This document shows, piece after piece, positions 34,136 to 46,700 of a stretch of 64,000 nt of DNA; position 1 is the stretch's first letter, and every line of letters begins with the position of its first letter. The position numbers were made by a program, and so were the translations under genes. Below the pieces are notes generated by a model that saw only the letters and a list, made by a program, of their open reading frames with translations, had not been told where the DNA came from and did not search any database. This DNA comes from Pelobates cultripes (lineage: Eukaryota; Chordata; Amphibia; Anura; Pelobatidae): positions 85,984,702 to 86,048,701 of the forward strand of contig OW240916.1 of assembly GCA_933207985.1 (NCBI GenBank). The letters run 5' to 3'.

Positions 34136-34990
34136 CAACCTTTGGTACATGTACCTTGATTTGTACAAACCAGTTCCCCCAAGGGTACACAAAACAAATG
34201 TTGGAACCAGTAGCAGGGGCTCATTGGGTGGACCTAAGTGCATGGGCCAAATGATGGTATGTCTGAACAGGGGCCCAGTCTGTACCACACTGGAGGGAGA
34301 GAACAGGCAAACAGTGGGGGAGAAGCAAGGATAGTGCTAGCCACACACTCCTATCAGACTCAGCCAGCACCAGGACCCCAAGGACTCCACCCTATTGCAC
34401 AGAAAAAGTTAACAGGCGGGTGGCTAAGAATATTAAAGATGTATGAGTATCTATCTGTCTTTGTATGTCTGTGTGTGAGTCTGTGCCAGTGTATAAATCT
34501 ATGTGTGTGCGTCTGTAGTTGTGGATGTGTCAGTATATTAATCGGTATGTGTCTGTGTGTGAGTGTGTATGTGTACATCTGTAGGTGAGTCAGTATGTTT
34601 ATCTCTGTTCATATGTGTCTGTGAGTACGTGTCAGTGTGTGTTTATATATGTGTGTCAATGTGTATGTATATCTGTGGCAGTGTATGTGTAAATGTGCAT
34701 ACATTCCAGCAAGCAAACACACCATTGCAATCAAACACTGGGGCATAGAGAGAGCCTGGGGCAGAGGAGGAGCAGGGGAGACTGGTACAGAGGAAGAGCA
34801 GGGGAACCTGGGGAAGAGGAGAAGGGGAGCCCATGGCAGAGAAAAAGGGGAGATGGGGCAGAGAACATCGGATTAATTTGAAATAATAGCAACTATATTA
34901 ATTAAAAAACATGTTGCTATTATGAGGGGTACAATTTATGGAAATGGTCTGCCAAGGGGTACACAAATGAAAAACAGTTGGGAACCACTG
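34136..34990. mobile_element. Non-autonomous hAT element at a MITE-MITE junction
   Basis: Starts CAGCAGTTCCCAACC and ends GTTGGGAACCACTG. The TSD is CTTTAAAG (34128-34135) and CTTTAAAT (34991-34998), 7 of 8 bases. The inside has a GT minisatellite (34440-34700) and a GGGGCAGAGGAGGAGCAGGG array (34745-34865). The target word is formed by the abutting ends of the MITEs on each side. Confidence 0.88.
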
Positions 34991-34992
34991 CT

Positions 34993-35494
34993 TTAAATGG
35001 ATACTATAAACACCAAAACAACTTTAGCTGAATAAAGCGCTTTTAGTGTATAGATCATGCCTCTGCAGTATCACTGCTCAATTCTTTGCCATTTACGAGT
35101 GAAGTCACTTTTGTTTTTATTTATGCAGCCCTAGTCACAGTTCCCCTGGCTGTGACTCACTCAACCAACAAGAAATTTTTTTCCACACAGATGTTAACTT
35201 GCTTTAGAATTTTTTTAATCTCTTGCTCAGTAAATTTAACTTTAATTACATACAGGAGGCTCCTGCTAAAAGGCTATTAACAGAGCAGAAGATAAGAAGT
35301 TCTACACTAAACAGACTGTGCAATAAGGGAAGTTTAAACATTATATGTCTCTTTACAGGAAGTGTTTAGGAATGCTGTGCAAATCACATGCAGGGAGGTG
35401 TGACAATAAACAAATTGATTTAGCTCCTAAATGGCAGAGAATGGAGCAGTGAGACTACAGGGGTAAGATTTATACACAAAAACTGCTTTATTAA
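34993..35494. mobile_element. T2-type MITE, about 500 bp
   Basis: TTAAATGGATACTATAAACACC at the left; the right end has TGGCAGAGAATGGAGCAGTGAG..TTTATACAC..CTTTATTAA as its inverted counterpart. Related to 4095-4574. The TTAA at 35491 is shared with the next element. Confidence 0.8.
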
Positions 35495-35630
35495 AGGGAT
35501 ACTATAGGACAAAGAATACAAATCTGTATTCCTAGCACTATACTTCCCTCTGGTCCCCCCCTAATTCGTGCCACCTCCCCTCTTTTGGTGCCTTTAGTGC
35601 CCTTTAGAGGGTTAAGAGCTTTAAATCCCC
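35491..35630. mobile_element. Partial T2-type MITE
   Basis: TTAAAGGGATACTATAGGAC, then an imperfect inverted copy (AATACAAATCTGTATTCCTAG), a C-rich run and TTAGAGGGTTAAGAG. The right end is lost. Confidence 0.65.
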
Positions 35631-35639
35631 TTGGGAAGA

Positions 35640-36176
35640 AATTAATCAGATTAGTGTTATTGCATTTAGAGGATAATCTATTTGGTCTTATTTACTAATC
35701 AGTTTCTGAGACAGTGCACAGGTATACATTATCAGTAATTACACTGTGTTCCTTGCTTTAAGTGCTTTACAAAAGGTTCAGCACAATTTGCTCAGGACAC
35801 TACACTTTTAGAATCTACAGTAGTTATGATTAAACTTTATAAAATAACCCAGGTAACCTGATTTGTGTTGAAGAGACAAATAGGTAAAAACACTCACCTG
35901 TGTGAGTGTTTTGTATTTTTTTTTTCTTCAATGTACATAAAAATTGTTAAGAGATTAACTGATTAACTGTTTCCGAATTAAGAGGAACACCTGTATAAGT
36001 TGCACTTTTGTTTTTTGTTTATTACTTGGGGTACTACCTTGACAAGGGTTTTGTGAATTAGAGCTACTTGTGCAAAAATATCATTAATAAGTATCAATTT
36101 AAAATACGTTTACACACAATTCATTTATGTGATTTATTTGTGGGAACACAGAGGAGAGCAGCAAACAATAGAAAAA
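35640..36176. other. No recognised feature
   Basis: AT-rich sequence without identifiable coding or repeat ends. Confidence 0.4.
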
Positions 36177-36256
36177 TTAACCCCTTAATGACACAACTTC
36201 TGGAATAAAAGGGAATCATGACGGAATATTTCCGTCATGTGTCCTTAAGGGGTTAA
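36177..36256. mobile_element. 80-bp TTAA MITE with CCCCTTAAGG-type ends
   Basis: TTAACCCCTTAATGACACA at the left, TGTCCTTAAGGGGTTAA at the right, with a central ATGACGGAATATTTCCGTCAT perfect palindrome. The end motif is shared with 6661-8795 and 32284-33797, so it is probably a minimal derivative. Confidence 0.85.
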
Positions 36257-36370
36257 TAGCACCAGTGATCTGGAGAAAAGTTAAAGGTATATTGAATCAT
36301 ATTGAAATATATATTGAAAGTTTTGCTTTTTTATTAAATCACAATTTTATCAGTATTACATCTTAATTCA

Positions 36371-36830
36371 TTAGAGGAACACTATAGTGTCAGGAATATA
36401 AACATGTATTCCTGACAATATAGTTCTAATAGTGCCGTTTAGGTCCCTTGCCCCCTTGTACGCCGTTAAACAGGTGTTTGGCTCCACCTTGGCTGAGATA
36501 ATCAAACGTGATCATATCGGCCAATCCAATGCTTTCCCATAGGAAAGCATTGAGAGGCTATTGCGCATGCACGGTCAAAACGTCTCAATGTACCAATCAG
36601 CATCTCGGCATAGAGAAACATTGAAACAATGCATCTCTATGAGGACTGTTCAGTGCCTCCATACAGAGCGTGGAAACACTGAACGTCACATGTACAGCAC
36701 TGACCCATGAAGCACCTTCAGTGGTAAGTGACTGCCACTAAAGGTGTTCCTAAGTAGCAATGTAAACATTGCCTTTTCTCTGAAATAGCCAAGTGAGCTA
36801 CTGCTGGCGTGTTTCACAAATGAGGAGTTC
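36371..36830. mobile_element. T2-type MITE, right end lost
   Basis: TTAGAGGAACACTATAGTG then an inverted copy (ATAAACATGTATTCCTGAC), the CCAATGCTTTCCCATAGGAAAG region, and GCAATGTAAACATTGCC..TTCTCTGAAA. Compare the complete copy at 63365-63858. Confidence 0.7.
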
Positions 36831-38259
36831 GGCAATAGCCTAAAGGAGAGATTATATTTAATTGCTACTTAAATAGCCAATGTACCCTCTAAAACAGCTT
36901 CACCACCTACATAAGTGACAGGATACATTCTAGGCACATTTCCTCATATACACCTTATTCTTTGTTTTACTAAAATGTCAGAGAACTTGTTAACTTTCTG
37001 CAGGTGGCTTTTAGACTACTAGAGATAGGAATAGGAAATGTCCTCTCCACATTAAACAGGAAACCCTTCAATAGCTAATTTTCATTTTAGATGATCTTTA
37101 TTCTTGAAGATATTGATTTATACAGAGAACATTCATTTGACAGGTTTGCTTGAAGCACAGGATTTCATGTCAGTCTTTCACCCTAAATTCATTCTGATAT
37201 GTGTATTTTCTAGAAGGGCTATCCTTCGTGTATAGGCTATCCTTAGTGTATATTCTAGAAGGGCTATCCTTACAATATGTCTGTCAACTTAATGATTTTA
37301 CAAATATCATTTCTACTGCTGTTGAGTGGCATTTTACAGTACTGTGTTTTGTGTTTGTTGTAACAAACTTAGAATTTTGTTTGTGTAAGTACTCTTTTAG
37401 CAGTTATGTAATAAAAGAGTGGTGGACAGCTTGTAGGCCGCAGGGAGGTTAAGGAAAACATCTAACATGTTAAAGTAACTCATCTTGAACTCTATGGATG
37501 CACCTTTTCTCTGTCCCATGAAGACGTCATGAAGTGTGCTTTTAAACAGTTATTCTATCTCCTAACAACATCTCTAAGTACTTTTCAACCGTTCATCAAA
37601 ATGGAAATAATATGCTCTAAATAGCTTTCAGCGAAAATTGTGCTAATTTACTACCTAAAATGCTTGATACGGTGGGGAAGTAAGAAATCATGATGATTTT
37701 GTTTATTGGCCAGTCACTTGTCTTTATTGTAAAAAAAATACATGTAGCCAGTGTTCACAATAATGTAATAGTCCAGGAGACTAGCAACCGCTCTCATATT
37801 TTACCTTTAATTTGGACTACTGGTGGTTCCTGACCTTCTGTTTACCTTTCAGTAGCAGTCATGTAGATGTAGTTTTGTTTAGTAAGTTCTAATATGTGTT
37901 CCTACAAGTCCGTGAGAGTTGCGTGCACTTGACATCAAGGTCAGATTCACCATTGTTTTTTTGTTTTTTATTTTCCCAAGCCATGTTTTCACAAGTTTTT
38001 ATTTTCCCAAGTCAAGAATTCATAATTCAACTGGAGGAAATCCTCTGACCCTAGCTGGAATTAAATCCCCCAAGTTGACCTTTGAGTTGACAGTCAGTTC
38101 AACTTGCATTCTTGCACAGTGAAATATCCTGCCAAATTTAACATTCAAATTATCTAGTTGTGTCGAATTACTAGGGCAATAATTCATGGATTTATCACCC
38201 CAAAATGATTATAACTCGGGCCAAATGTGGGACTGTGGGAATGAATTCCATATAGTACA
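36831..38259. other. No gene recognised
   Basis: Unique-looking AT-rich sequence. A short direct repeat TCTAGAAGGGCTATCCTT occurs twice at 37210-37270. No exon was identified. Confidence 0.45.
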
Positions 38260-39154
38260 TGTAACGAACTCTGGTATAGCAGATATCCGTTCCCCTATTT
38301 CCTCCCGAAAGTGGAGGCTAGAGCCTGAGTGATTATAGCTCGCAGTTCAGGTGTTGATTCGAACGATTCTCCATACAAAAGTCAGTCTCCCAGCAAAGTA
38401 GACAGGTACCCAAACATCAGCCGAAACTGGATGAAGGGAAAACAGGAATGGTTTTAATGGGTGCCACACTGGCCTTTATGCAAGTCCCCATGCAAGGGGT
38501 ACTCCCACATGGACCTTGTTGGTGACTCCAACACAAAGTTATACACTAATCACAACAGAGTTACAAAGTATAACACTCCCATAGTAAACATATAATCCCT
38601 TCTCTCTGTCTGGGAGATAATTGGGTCAGATACTGTAATAACTCAATTATCTCCAGGCAGAAAAAACAAAATTTCCACAAAACTTCAAAAACACCCCAAA
38701 ACACATAAAATCCTCATAAATGTTCAGTTTGTGGGGTCGGTCTATTTCGGAAAGTCTTAAAACCGAATAAATACACGAATGTACCCCCTGGCTCATAGTA
38801 GCGTTTGTTCCCCTAGTTCGTGGGAACAAAACTACCAAAAAGCGCTCTCCTAGCTGTTCAGAAAAAGGAAGCAGGCATTCGTAAGTTTTGACCGGTGTGC
38901 GGGAAGTCAAGTGTCTGATTTTAGTTCCAGACACTCGACGACCAAGTCCCGCTGCCTCATTTCTTGCGAACAAGATGGCCGCCATTTTCTCCTGCACATG
39001 GTGTTTGACTATACGAACGGTGGCCACACAGGGAGAGCACTAATTCCTTGTTCTCTTTGAAGTTAACGAGCCAGGAGGTGGTCTGTGTTCGGTAGTTTCA
39101 ACTGCCGAACTGAAAAAAGGTAAATTACCGAAATAACAGGGTAATTTCCTCACA
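38260..39154 (-). mobile_element. Candidate solo LTR, 895 bp
   Basis: Begins TGTAACGAACTC and ends TTTCCTCACA (TG...CA). The flanks are GTACA and GTGCA (4 of 5 bases). On the minus strand ATTAAAACC could be the poly(A) signal. GC content is higher than in neighbours. No internal viral genes are seen. The frame at 38647-39027 has no known domain. Confidence 0.55.
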
Positions 39155-39411
39155 GTGCAGCTAAAGGAAACAGGTTGATATAAAGAGTTAGCTCATATTG
39201 AGAGGGATTATTTGTGCTGAACTACCAAGTGGCGTGGACAGCATGGAATGGATCTGTATAAATTATAAAGTATGGAGGTAGAAATGTATTGTTAAAAAAA
39301 TAGGATATTACCGTAAAATGAAAAATGATTTCATGTTCTTTTGATTAATGTAACATTGTCTCACTATAAAAAAAACAAGCTCTTTACATTTTTTTCCATA
39401 AATTAGAGGCC

Positions 39412-39767
39412 TTAAAGGATTACTTCAACCACAGTGACCACTTCTGTTTTTGTGATCATGGTGCAAGCAGTTTGTATGTGCAGCATTTCAGCTTAAAACG
39501 CTGCCTAAACAGAGAAGTCTGTTATTTCTGTTATCAAATCTCTGTTCTGGCTTCACTAATGTAGTCATGTACAAAAAGTATATCCATCATCAGCAAGCAC
39601 TGCACGCTGGTGACAGATGTAATCTGCATCTTCACTTGCAGGCAGCACTGCAGTGATTGGAGTGTAGTTGTTATTGTGCTTGTAGTGTTCCTTAACTCCT
39701 AAACGGGAGAGAATTAAGCAGTGAGACTGCAAGGATATGATCTTTGATGATTAGAGTGTCCCTTTAA
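39412..39767. mobile_element. T2-type MITE
   Basis: TTAAAGGATTACTTCAACC at the left, GATTAGAGTGTCCCTTTAA at the right, TTAA on both sides. Ends resemble those at 4095 (GAGAGAATTAAGCAGTGAGACTGCA). Confidence 0.75.
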
Positions 39768-40607
39768 GTAGTGGCTCTGGAGCCAGCAGTCCCTCCAGAT
39801 TTTGTAAGACATTTTTTTTTAAGTTAATGCTTTCCTGTAGTGAAACTCTGTAGAGCTAATGTATTTTCAAACAACATGTTTCTTAGTTTGACAAAGGCAA
39901 GGAGGATAACAATAACCTGCAAAAGGTTTAACATTTCTGGGGAAAAACGCATTGTATCACGCAAAAAAATCAGTGTGGTCAGTTGTATTTTTTTTTACCT
40001 TCTAATGGCTCTAGTGACTCTTGAGAAGTAACGCTATTACTGAGTTACAGTAAATATTAATTATCTGATACAGTGTCCTAGAAAGAGATAATGATATTAG
40101 TAAATTGGTCAGTGAAAAATTGTGCATCTGGACTGGTTAACCCTTCCTCTCCCAGCCTTCAAGTTTACTGTGCTGCTCTATATATAGGTGTTCGTGTGCT
40201 ACAGTGTCTGATTTCTCTGACCTTTGTGCTGTTCAGTCTCTTGTATATCCATATACACATTTAGTTCTTGAGGTGGCTGGTCATCTTTTGCATTGCCTTT
40301 AACTGATTGCTACAGAGACAGTCATGGAAAGTAATCACTCAATCGGATTGCTCGAACTCGGCATGATTTATTGACTATTAGAACGTTGTGGAGTCAAACA
40401 ACACATGGCTCATGGTATAAGAGTTCTTACTTGTGCGGCATAGATAAATGGCATTACAGAGTAGGAAAAAACGCTTTTACAGGTGCTAAAATTTTTGAAA
40501 CTATTAGTCATATTGCTGGAACACCCTGCCCTAGAAGTTATACGGTACCTGTTAGGAATTTAAAGCTCTTCTATTTCAGGGTTCATCTCTTTTTCCTGTT
40601 ATTACAG
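39768..40607. other. Sequence upstream of the first identified ANO8 exon
   Basis: Probably ANO8 intron 1, since the exon at 40608 opens inside a codon and needs an upstream exon ending in G. No candidate for that exon was recognised. Confidence 0.5.
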
Positions 40608-40718
40608 ATAAACTTTTTGGAAAACGTCTTCTGCAAGCTGGTCGATACATTACATCCCACAAGTCCTGGATGAGGACTGTGCCCACAGAAAATTGTGATG
40701 TGGTCATGACGTTTCCAG
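40608..40718 (+). CDS. ano8: ANO8 exon (second coding exon, by homology)
   Basis: Acceptor ..ttattacag, donor gtaagag. Opens with AT, completing a GAT codon from the missing exon. Encodes [15 protein letters not shown] then [21 protein letters not shown]. Phase 1 at both ends. Confidence 0.96.
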
Positions 40719-43700
40719 GTAAGAGACAATGACAGGGTCGAAGTCAGACCTGTTTAAGCCATATTTATCTGTTGATATAAACTCTGGATATGTGTGTTAT
40801 TTATCTGTATGGAACCTTTTGAGGTAAAGGTAACTCTAAAGGTACAGGGCAAATGGTCTGCAGGTTCTGCCTCCATCTTGTGCCAAACTATTTTTGACCA
40901 GAACTGGGACTCTCCCATGCATACAGCCCAGCCCCTTTGCTTTCACTCAGAGAAAACCAGAGCACCAGGTTAATTCAGCATTTTGAGCTTAAAACTGCTT
41001 TAAAAAAATTGGATGAGCTAATGAAGATGTCCACCTTCACATTAGCTGAGTGGCAGCAGAGAGGCTTGCCTATAGACCCAGGAGTGCCGTGATCAGTGTG
41101 GCTCAAACTGGGGTGGTGCCCACAGGCTGTTTGCCTCATAACCACCACAGTAAGATGTAGTGGTCATGGTGCTTAGAATACTTATTTAAAGTCCTACCAT
41201 TATTAAGCAGATATCACCAAATCACTAATTAATTGAACATTTGCATTAGCCCTTTATAGTTCACTTAACCAAGCTCATATTCAGGTGCTGTCTCCCTCAG
41301 ATACTACAGATGACCACACACTGCTATGGCTGCTGAACCACATCCGCCTGGGTATTCCAGAGCTCATCATACAGATTCGACATCACCGACACACCCGTAT
41401 CTACGCATTCTTTGTCACGGCCACCTATGAAAAGTATTTACCATTTATCAGCACTTTGCAAGTTTATCTGTAACATTTACATTTTCTCTTATTCTGTAGA
41501 AATCCTTATAACATATATAAAAGATCTGATGAAAACATTTTAAAAATCTAGAATCTAAGCTGTGTGAATAAATGTTGGAAGATGACGTTATTTCAGGTTA
41601 CCCTGATAAGCAAGCCTTACCTGTTATGTGTGTGTTGTACTAACAATGTAAATGTCTGCTACTACATATTCGTAGGTACAGTGCCATGAGAAAGTATTTA
41701 CTTCTTCCTGATTTCTTCTTTTACAAATGTATTGCACTGAACGGTTTTCAATGTAATATAAGACCCTAACAAAAGCAAAATGTAGTTTTTAAATTGTCAT
41801 TTACACCAACCAACACGTGTGTAAAACAAAAACAAAAAAAAGTTTTTTCCTTACTTACTCAATCAAACAAGTAAACAAATTTAAAGGGACACTCTCCAAG
41901 CACCAATACTACTAATGCATTTGATAGGTTTCAGTCTCAGTAATATGCTGTGTTTTGTGCATGCTCAAGTCTTCATAGTTTTTGTATAAAGTAAATAAAT
42001 GTTTTGCAGAATGCTGCACTATAAGCCTAACTCTTTAACCACACCCACTCACTCCAGAAAAAAGACTTCCTTATCTAAAAGGTATGCACACAGCTCAGTC
42101 ACAGACAGTACTGATTGATCTGAACTACAAAACAACCTGCATTAGAATTAGAGGACTCCTTTGTATAGGAAGGTTATCACTTGTTGCTGAGACTGTGTGC
42201 ATACATTTTATAAGAAAGATTTGAAAATGCAAAAAATACATTATATTAATGAGGCCAAAATCTATTAAATGCATTAAAGTTGTATTGGTGCCCGGAGTGT
42301 CCCTTTAATTGATCTTTCAATTAAATTACCAGAAACATAGCCAAGCCTACTTACTGCCAACCCAGTTGAATCTTGATTTATACAGAACTTTCCTTTCAAT
42401 GTGAAGTGGGCTAGAAGGTCAACAAACAGCAAGATTTTAAAAAATGAATGTGTTATAGAAAAACGGTCTCAAAAAATTCTGAGACTCCATGGAAACACAA
42501 TCATAACTATCATCCCCAGATGTAGATAGCTTTGAAGTGAATCTACCCAGAAACGGCTGGCCTACCAAAATCCCTCCAAGGGCACAGAGATGACTCGTCC
42601 AGGAAGTCACAAATGCACTCAAGACAACATCTAAGGAACTGCATGCATATTTAGCTTCAGTTATAATATGAAAGTAGGATAGATAATGGAAAAAATGGAA
42701 TTCACAGGAGAATTGTAAGGTGACTACCACTGGTTACCAAGAGAAATATTAGGGCTCATCTCACATTTGCAAAAAAATACAATGATAATTGACCGTTATT
42801 GAGATGCTCTGCCCGGATCATTAATGTTTTTTGCTTCAAAACCCTCCAATGTTGCTAACACGGTGATGTGGAAGGCTGATCTTCTATAATAGGAAACATT
42901 TTATTGCAGTTGTTGCTGCTAAATGTGACTCAAGCAGTTATTGAGTTTGGGGAGGTAATTATTTTTTACAAGTTGCTGTTTGTTAACTTTTCCCCTAAAA
43001 TTCATAAAATTATCAAAAACAAAATTTTGTCTTATTATCCATGTCTAAGATCTGAAACCAATCATTGTGACACTTGTTCAAAAATCAGCAAATCAGGTAG
43101 GGTATAAATATTTTCTCAATGCACTGTACATAAAATTTCTCACTGAGATACAAAATAATTTATTTAGATTTACTATTTTTAGATTCAAATGTAACTTTTT
43201 GGCGTAGTAATCTCAATAAAACACTTGAGGGAGTATATATAAAGGCGCATTACAATATACCACAAACTCCGTGCTCAATTATCACTACTATTCAGCTGAG
43301 CAGTGTTTTAGCCCTTATTAAACATATGCCAATTAGCTGTTAGAATTTTGAGAATGCTAGCACGATCACTCTGTGCTGTAAGCCCTGCTTTTTTTGTTAA
43401 AACAATTACCTGCATGGAAAAATGTGGTTGTTTCACAGATGCCATCTTTGAAGTCTCTCTTTCTTGTATACTGGCCAATAAAGTCGAGACACATATTTAC
43501 ATGCATCATTAGTCACTTGCAGGAGCATAATGTACACAGTAATTGCTGAAATAATTATGCAACCTTTTTAGTATTTATGGAGTCTTTTTTAAATGTCTCT
43601 TTGGTACATAAGAGTGGATAGACAGGCAGACATAGATAGATAGAAAAATAAAAACACAGAAAAATAGTCCAGCATTATTAAAGGAACACGATAGTCAGGA

Positions 43701-46700
43701 AAACAAACAATCAATGCATCTCTGAGGGGAATGTTCAGCGTTTTCATGCAGAGCGTGGCGACGCGGAACGTAGGTACTGCATGTTGTGCAGTACTGGACT
43801 AGAAAGCACTTCTAGTGGCCGCCTGAGTGTTTACCAGTATTATTATTATTGCCATTTATATAGCGCCAACAGATTCCGTAGCGCTTGTAGAGGTGTTACT
43901 AGGCAGCGTTTACATTGTAGAGACAGACTATAAACAACAGAACAACTACATTAAGCTTCAGGGGTTCTAGTGACTATAGAGTTTCTTTAAAGGGTCACAT
44001 AACTTTATAAATAATGTTTTTAAGGATACTATATATCTATAGTCTCTATGATTAGCACCATGTATTAGCACCATGTATATACATATATACATGGTGCTTA
44101 TCATAGAGAAGCATTCAATCTCATACTTCTCTATAATTAGCATTAGCCACATTCAGCATCATCATGCTTTTGTGGTGATGCTGAATAGGAAGATCTTAAG
44201 AAATCACAGATTTCTATAGGCACCCAGACCACTTCACATCAATGAAGTGCTCTGGGTGCCAGATCCCCCAGGTTTTAACCCTTCAGATGTAAACATAGCA
44301 GTTTCAGAGAAACTGCTATGTTTACATTGCAGGGTTCCGCGATACTCACTGTGAAAATCACAGTGAGAAGATGCTGACGTCCATAGGAAGACATTGAGAA
44401 ATGCATTCCTATGGGCTGTCTGAATGTGCGCGTGGGAGGGATCCCTGCGCTGGAGAAAGGTAAGTGATTAACCCCTGCAGCCCCCTTGAGCCCAGCGGGA
44501 GTGGGACCTTGAGGGTGGGGGGAACCTAAAGACCCTACAGTGCCAGGAAAACAAGTTTGTTTTCCTGGCACTATAGTGGTCTTTTAAGCAGGCATTTCTG
44601 GGTGTGTTGCCTGACAAAATAAAAAATTATGTTTCTCAGAAACCACAAGAGTTGGGAGCTTTGCACCTAAACAACATCAAGATGAAGTGGTTTTGGTGCG
44701 TAGACTGTCTGTTTACGTTACAAACTCCATCTGTGTATTTTACCTCCTACTGCCTCTTTATGTCTTGAATCAGCAGAGAACTGACTGCATTAGTACTCCC
44801 CCTGCTGGATCTGACTCCACATTGAGTGTGAGAGACGTTATCTCCCTGCTACACAAAGAGAAATGCTTATTTTTATTTCCTAAATTAACTGTAACTGTAA
44901 CAATCATCTATTTTCAGAAAATTTATTTTATGGATAATACAGTTTCTTTTATGGATAATACAGTGTGTAATGTAAAACTAACCCTCTTCAATGTGAATGT
45001 TTCTTTCATAAAACAGAATTTTACCCTTAAAGGGTTTTAAAAATAACGCTTTTTTTCACTTAGTATTTTTTAAATGCATTTCAGAAGGATCATTGTTACT
45101 CTTTATCTCAACTTGCCTTTTTAAGGCAATACTATAGTGTTAGGAATACCAAATTGTATACCTTTCACTACAGTGTACATCTGTCCCTGCCCCCTCATTC
45201 TCTCTCCCCCGCCTCCCCCCCCATCCATGATAGGGTTAAATAAGCATTTAAATGCTTACCTGATTCCTGCCCAGAGGCCCCTTGGCGCTGAGTCAGGCTC
45301 CACTTGCGCATTAGGCCTTTGACTTAATGCTTACCTATTGGATTTTGCAAGGTGCTTGATGTCCTCATGCATTAGTCCAGCGTTGCTTCACGGAGGTAAA
45401 CTTTGTAAAACTGCAGGAAGCACCTCTAGTGGCTGTCAGGTAGACCGCTTTTAGAGGCAGTCTTAACCCTGCAATGTAAACATTGATGTTTCTCAGAACT
45501 AAGGGGACCATAACACTGCACCCAGGCCATCTCAATGAGATTAAGTGCTCTGGGTGCCTATTGTGTCCCTTTAAGATCCTTGCATTCTCTTTACCCTTTT
45601 CTGCCCTTTTTCTGCCAATATGTTAAACATCAAATAGAAAAAATTTGATATTTTAGAGGTGAGAACAACACACTTCTGATTCTCATGCCTACCCTGTGCT
45701 ATGGTACTCTGGGAAGTTAATGGCTCTATAGTGCATGCTGGGAGACTACAGCTCTTACCATACAGCAGGTGGTGTGAGGGCATGCTGGGACATTACAGTA
45801 ATATTCCCTCTGCTTCATGATCCCCATTTCCTCTTCCTCCCCGATAAATATAAATCAGAAAGCAAGACCTAACTGAGGTGGAGCATACCTTAATATGGTT
45901 GCTCCTTTCATGGTGCAGCATGTCTCTGGAGCTTCATTGGTGGTAAGTGCTGATGTCTGCTGCAGCTCCCACGCATATAGGGACCTCTTCCTCCTTGCCA
46001 CAGTATTCAGAAGTGGATCGACGGGAGGGAGACCTGGTATGTGTGTCAACCCCCAATTTTAGAATAACATTTTTTAGAAAAAAACATAGTCTTATACATC
46101 GGAAAAATACAGTATATCTCAATACTTACACTAAACACCTAACTAGTACCTTATCCATCTTAGTAAACTGTGTGCCTTTGCAGTTTACACTCCTATTTCA
46201 TCTCAAATCAGAACACTAATGATCCAGATCATATAGATAATCCACTCATTGAAGGTGTATATTCCATGATGATGATAATCAAACATCTGCTTTAAGAAGC
46301 TGAATTGCTACCCTATCACATTTCCATCACTTATCTACACGTACCCACTCTTTAATTATTATCCAGATGTTCTAATACAGCTTCACAAGCATTCCATTAC
46401 TAAAAGATGGACATGAACTGTCACTTCTCTGGAATATACACCATTAAATAATTTACTGAAAATCACTTCAAACTTGCATTGACCCTTTTCTTTATCAGAT
46501 GCTCTGTTTTCTTTCTAAATTTATATTAACGATTTAACAAATTACATCATAATCCTGTCTGAACACGGCAGAGCCAGGACAACCAAAATGAAGAGGGGAA
46601 ATTAAACATTGTTTAATTTATACTTTTCTCTATATGCTTTTTTGTGCCGACTGCCAGGTGCAAACGACAGAATGTATAACAATGATATGACAGCGAGATG

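Noticed and set aside
38647..39027. 126-residue minus-strand frame
   Set aside because: Inside a candidate solo LTR. No recognisable domain; it is probably chance openness in GC-rich DNA.
45680..45800. Repeated GCATGCTGGGA words
   Set aside because: They suggest an old transposon fragment, but ends and TSD are not recognisable.
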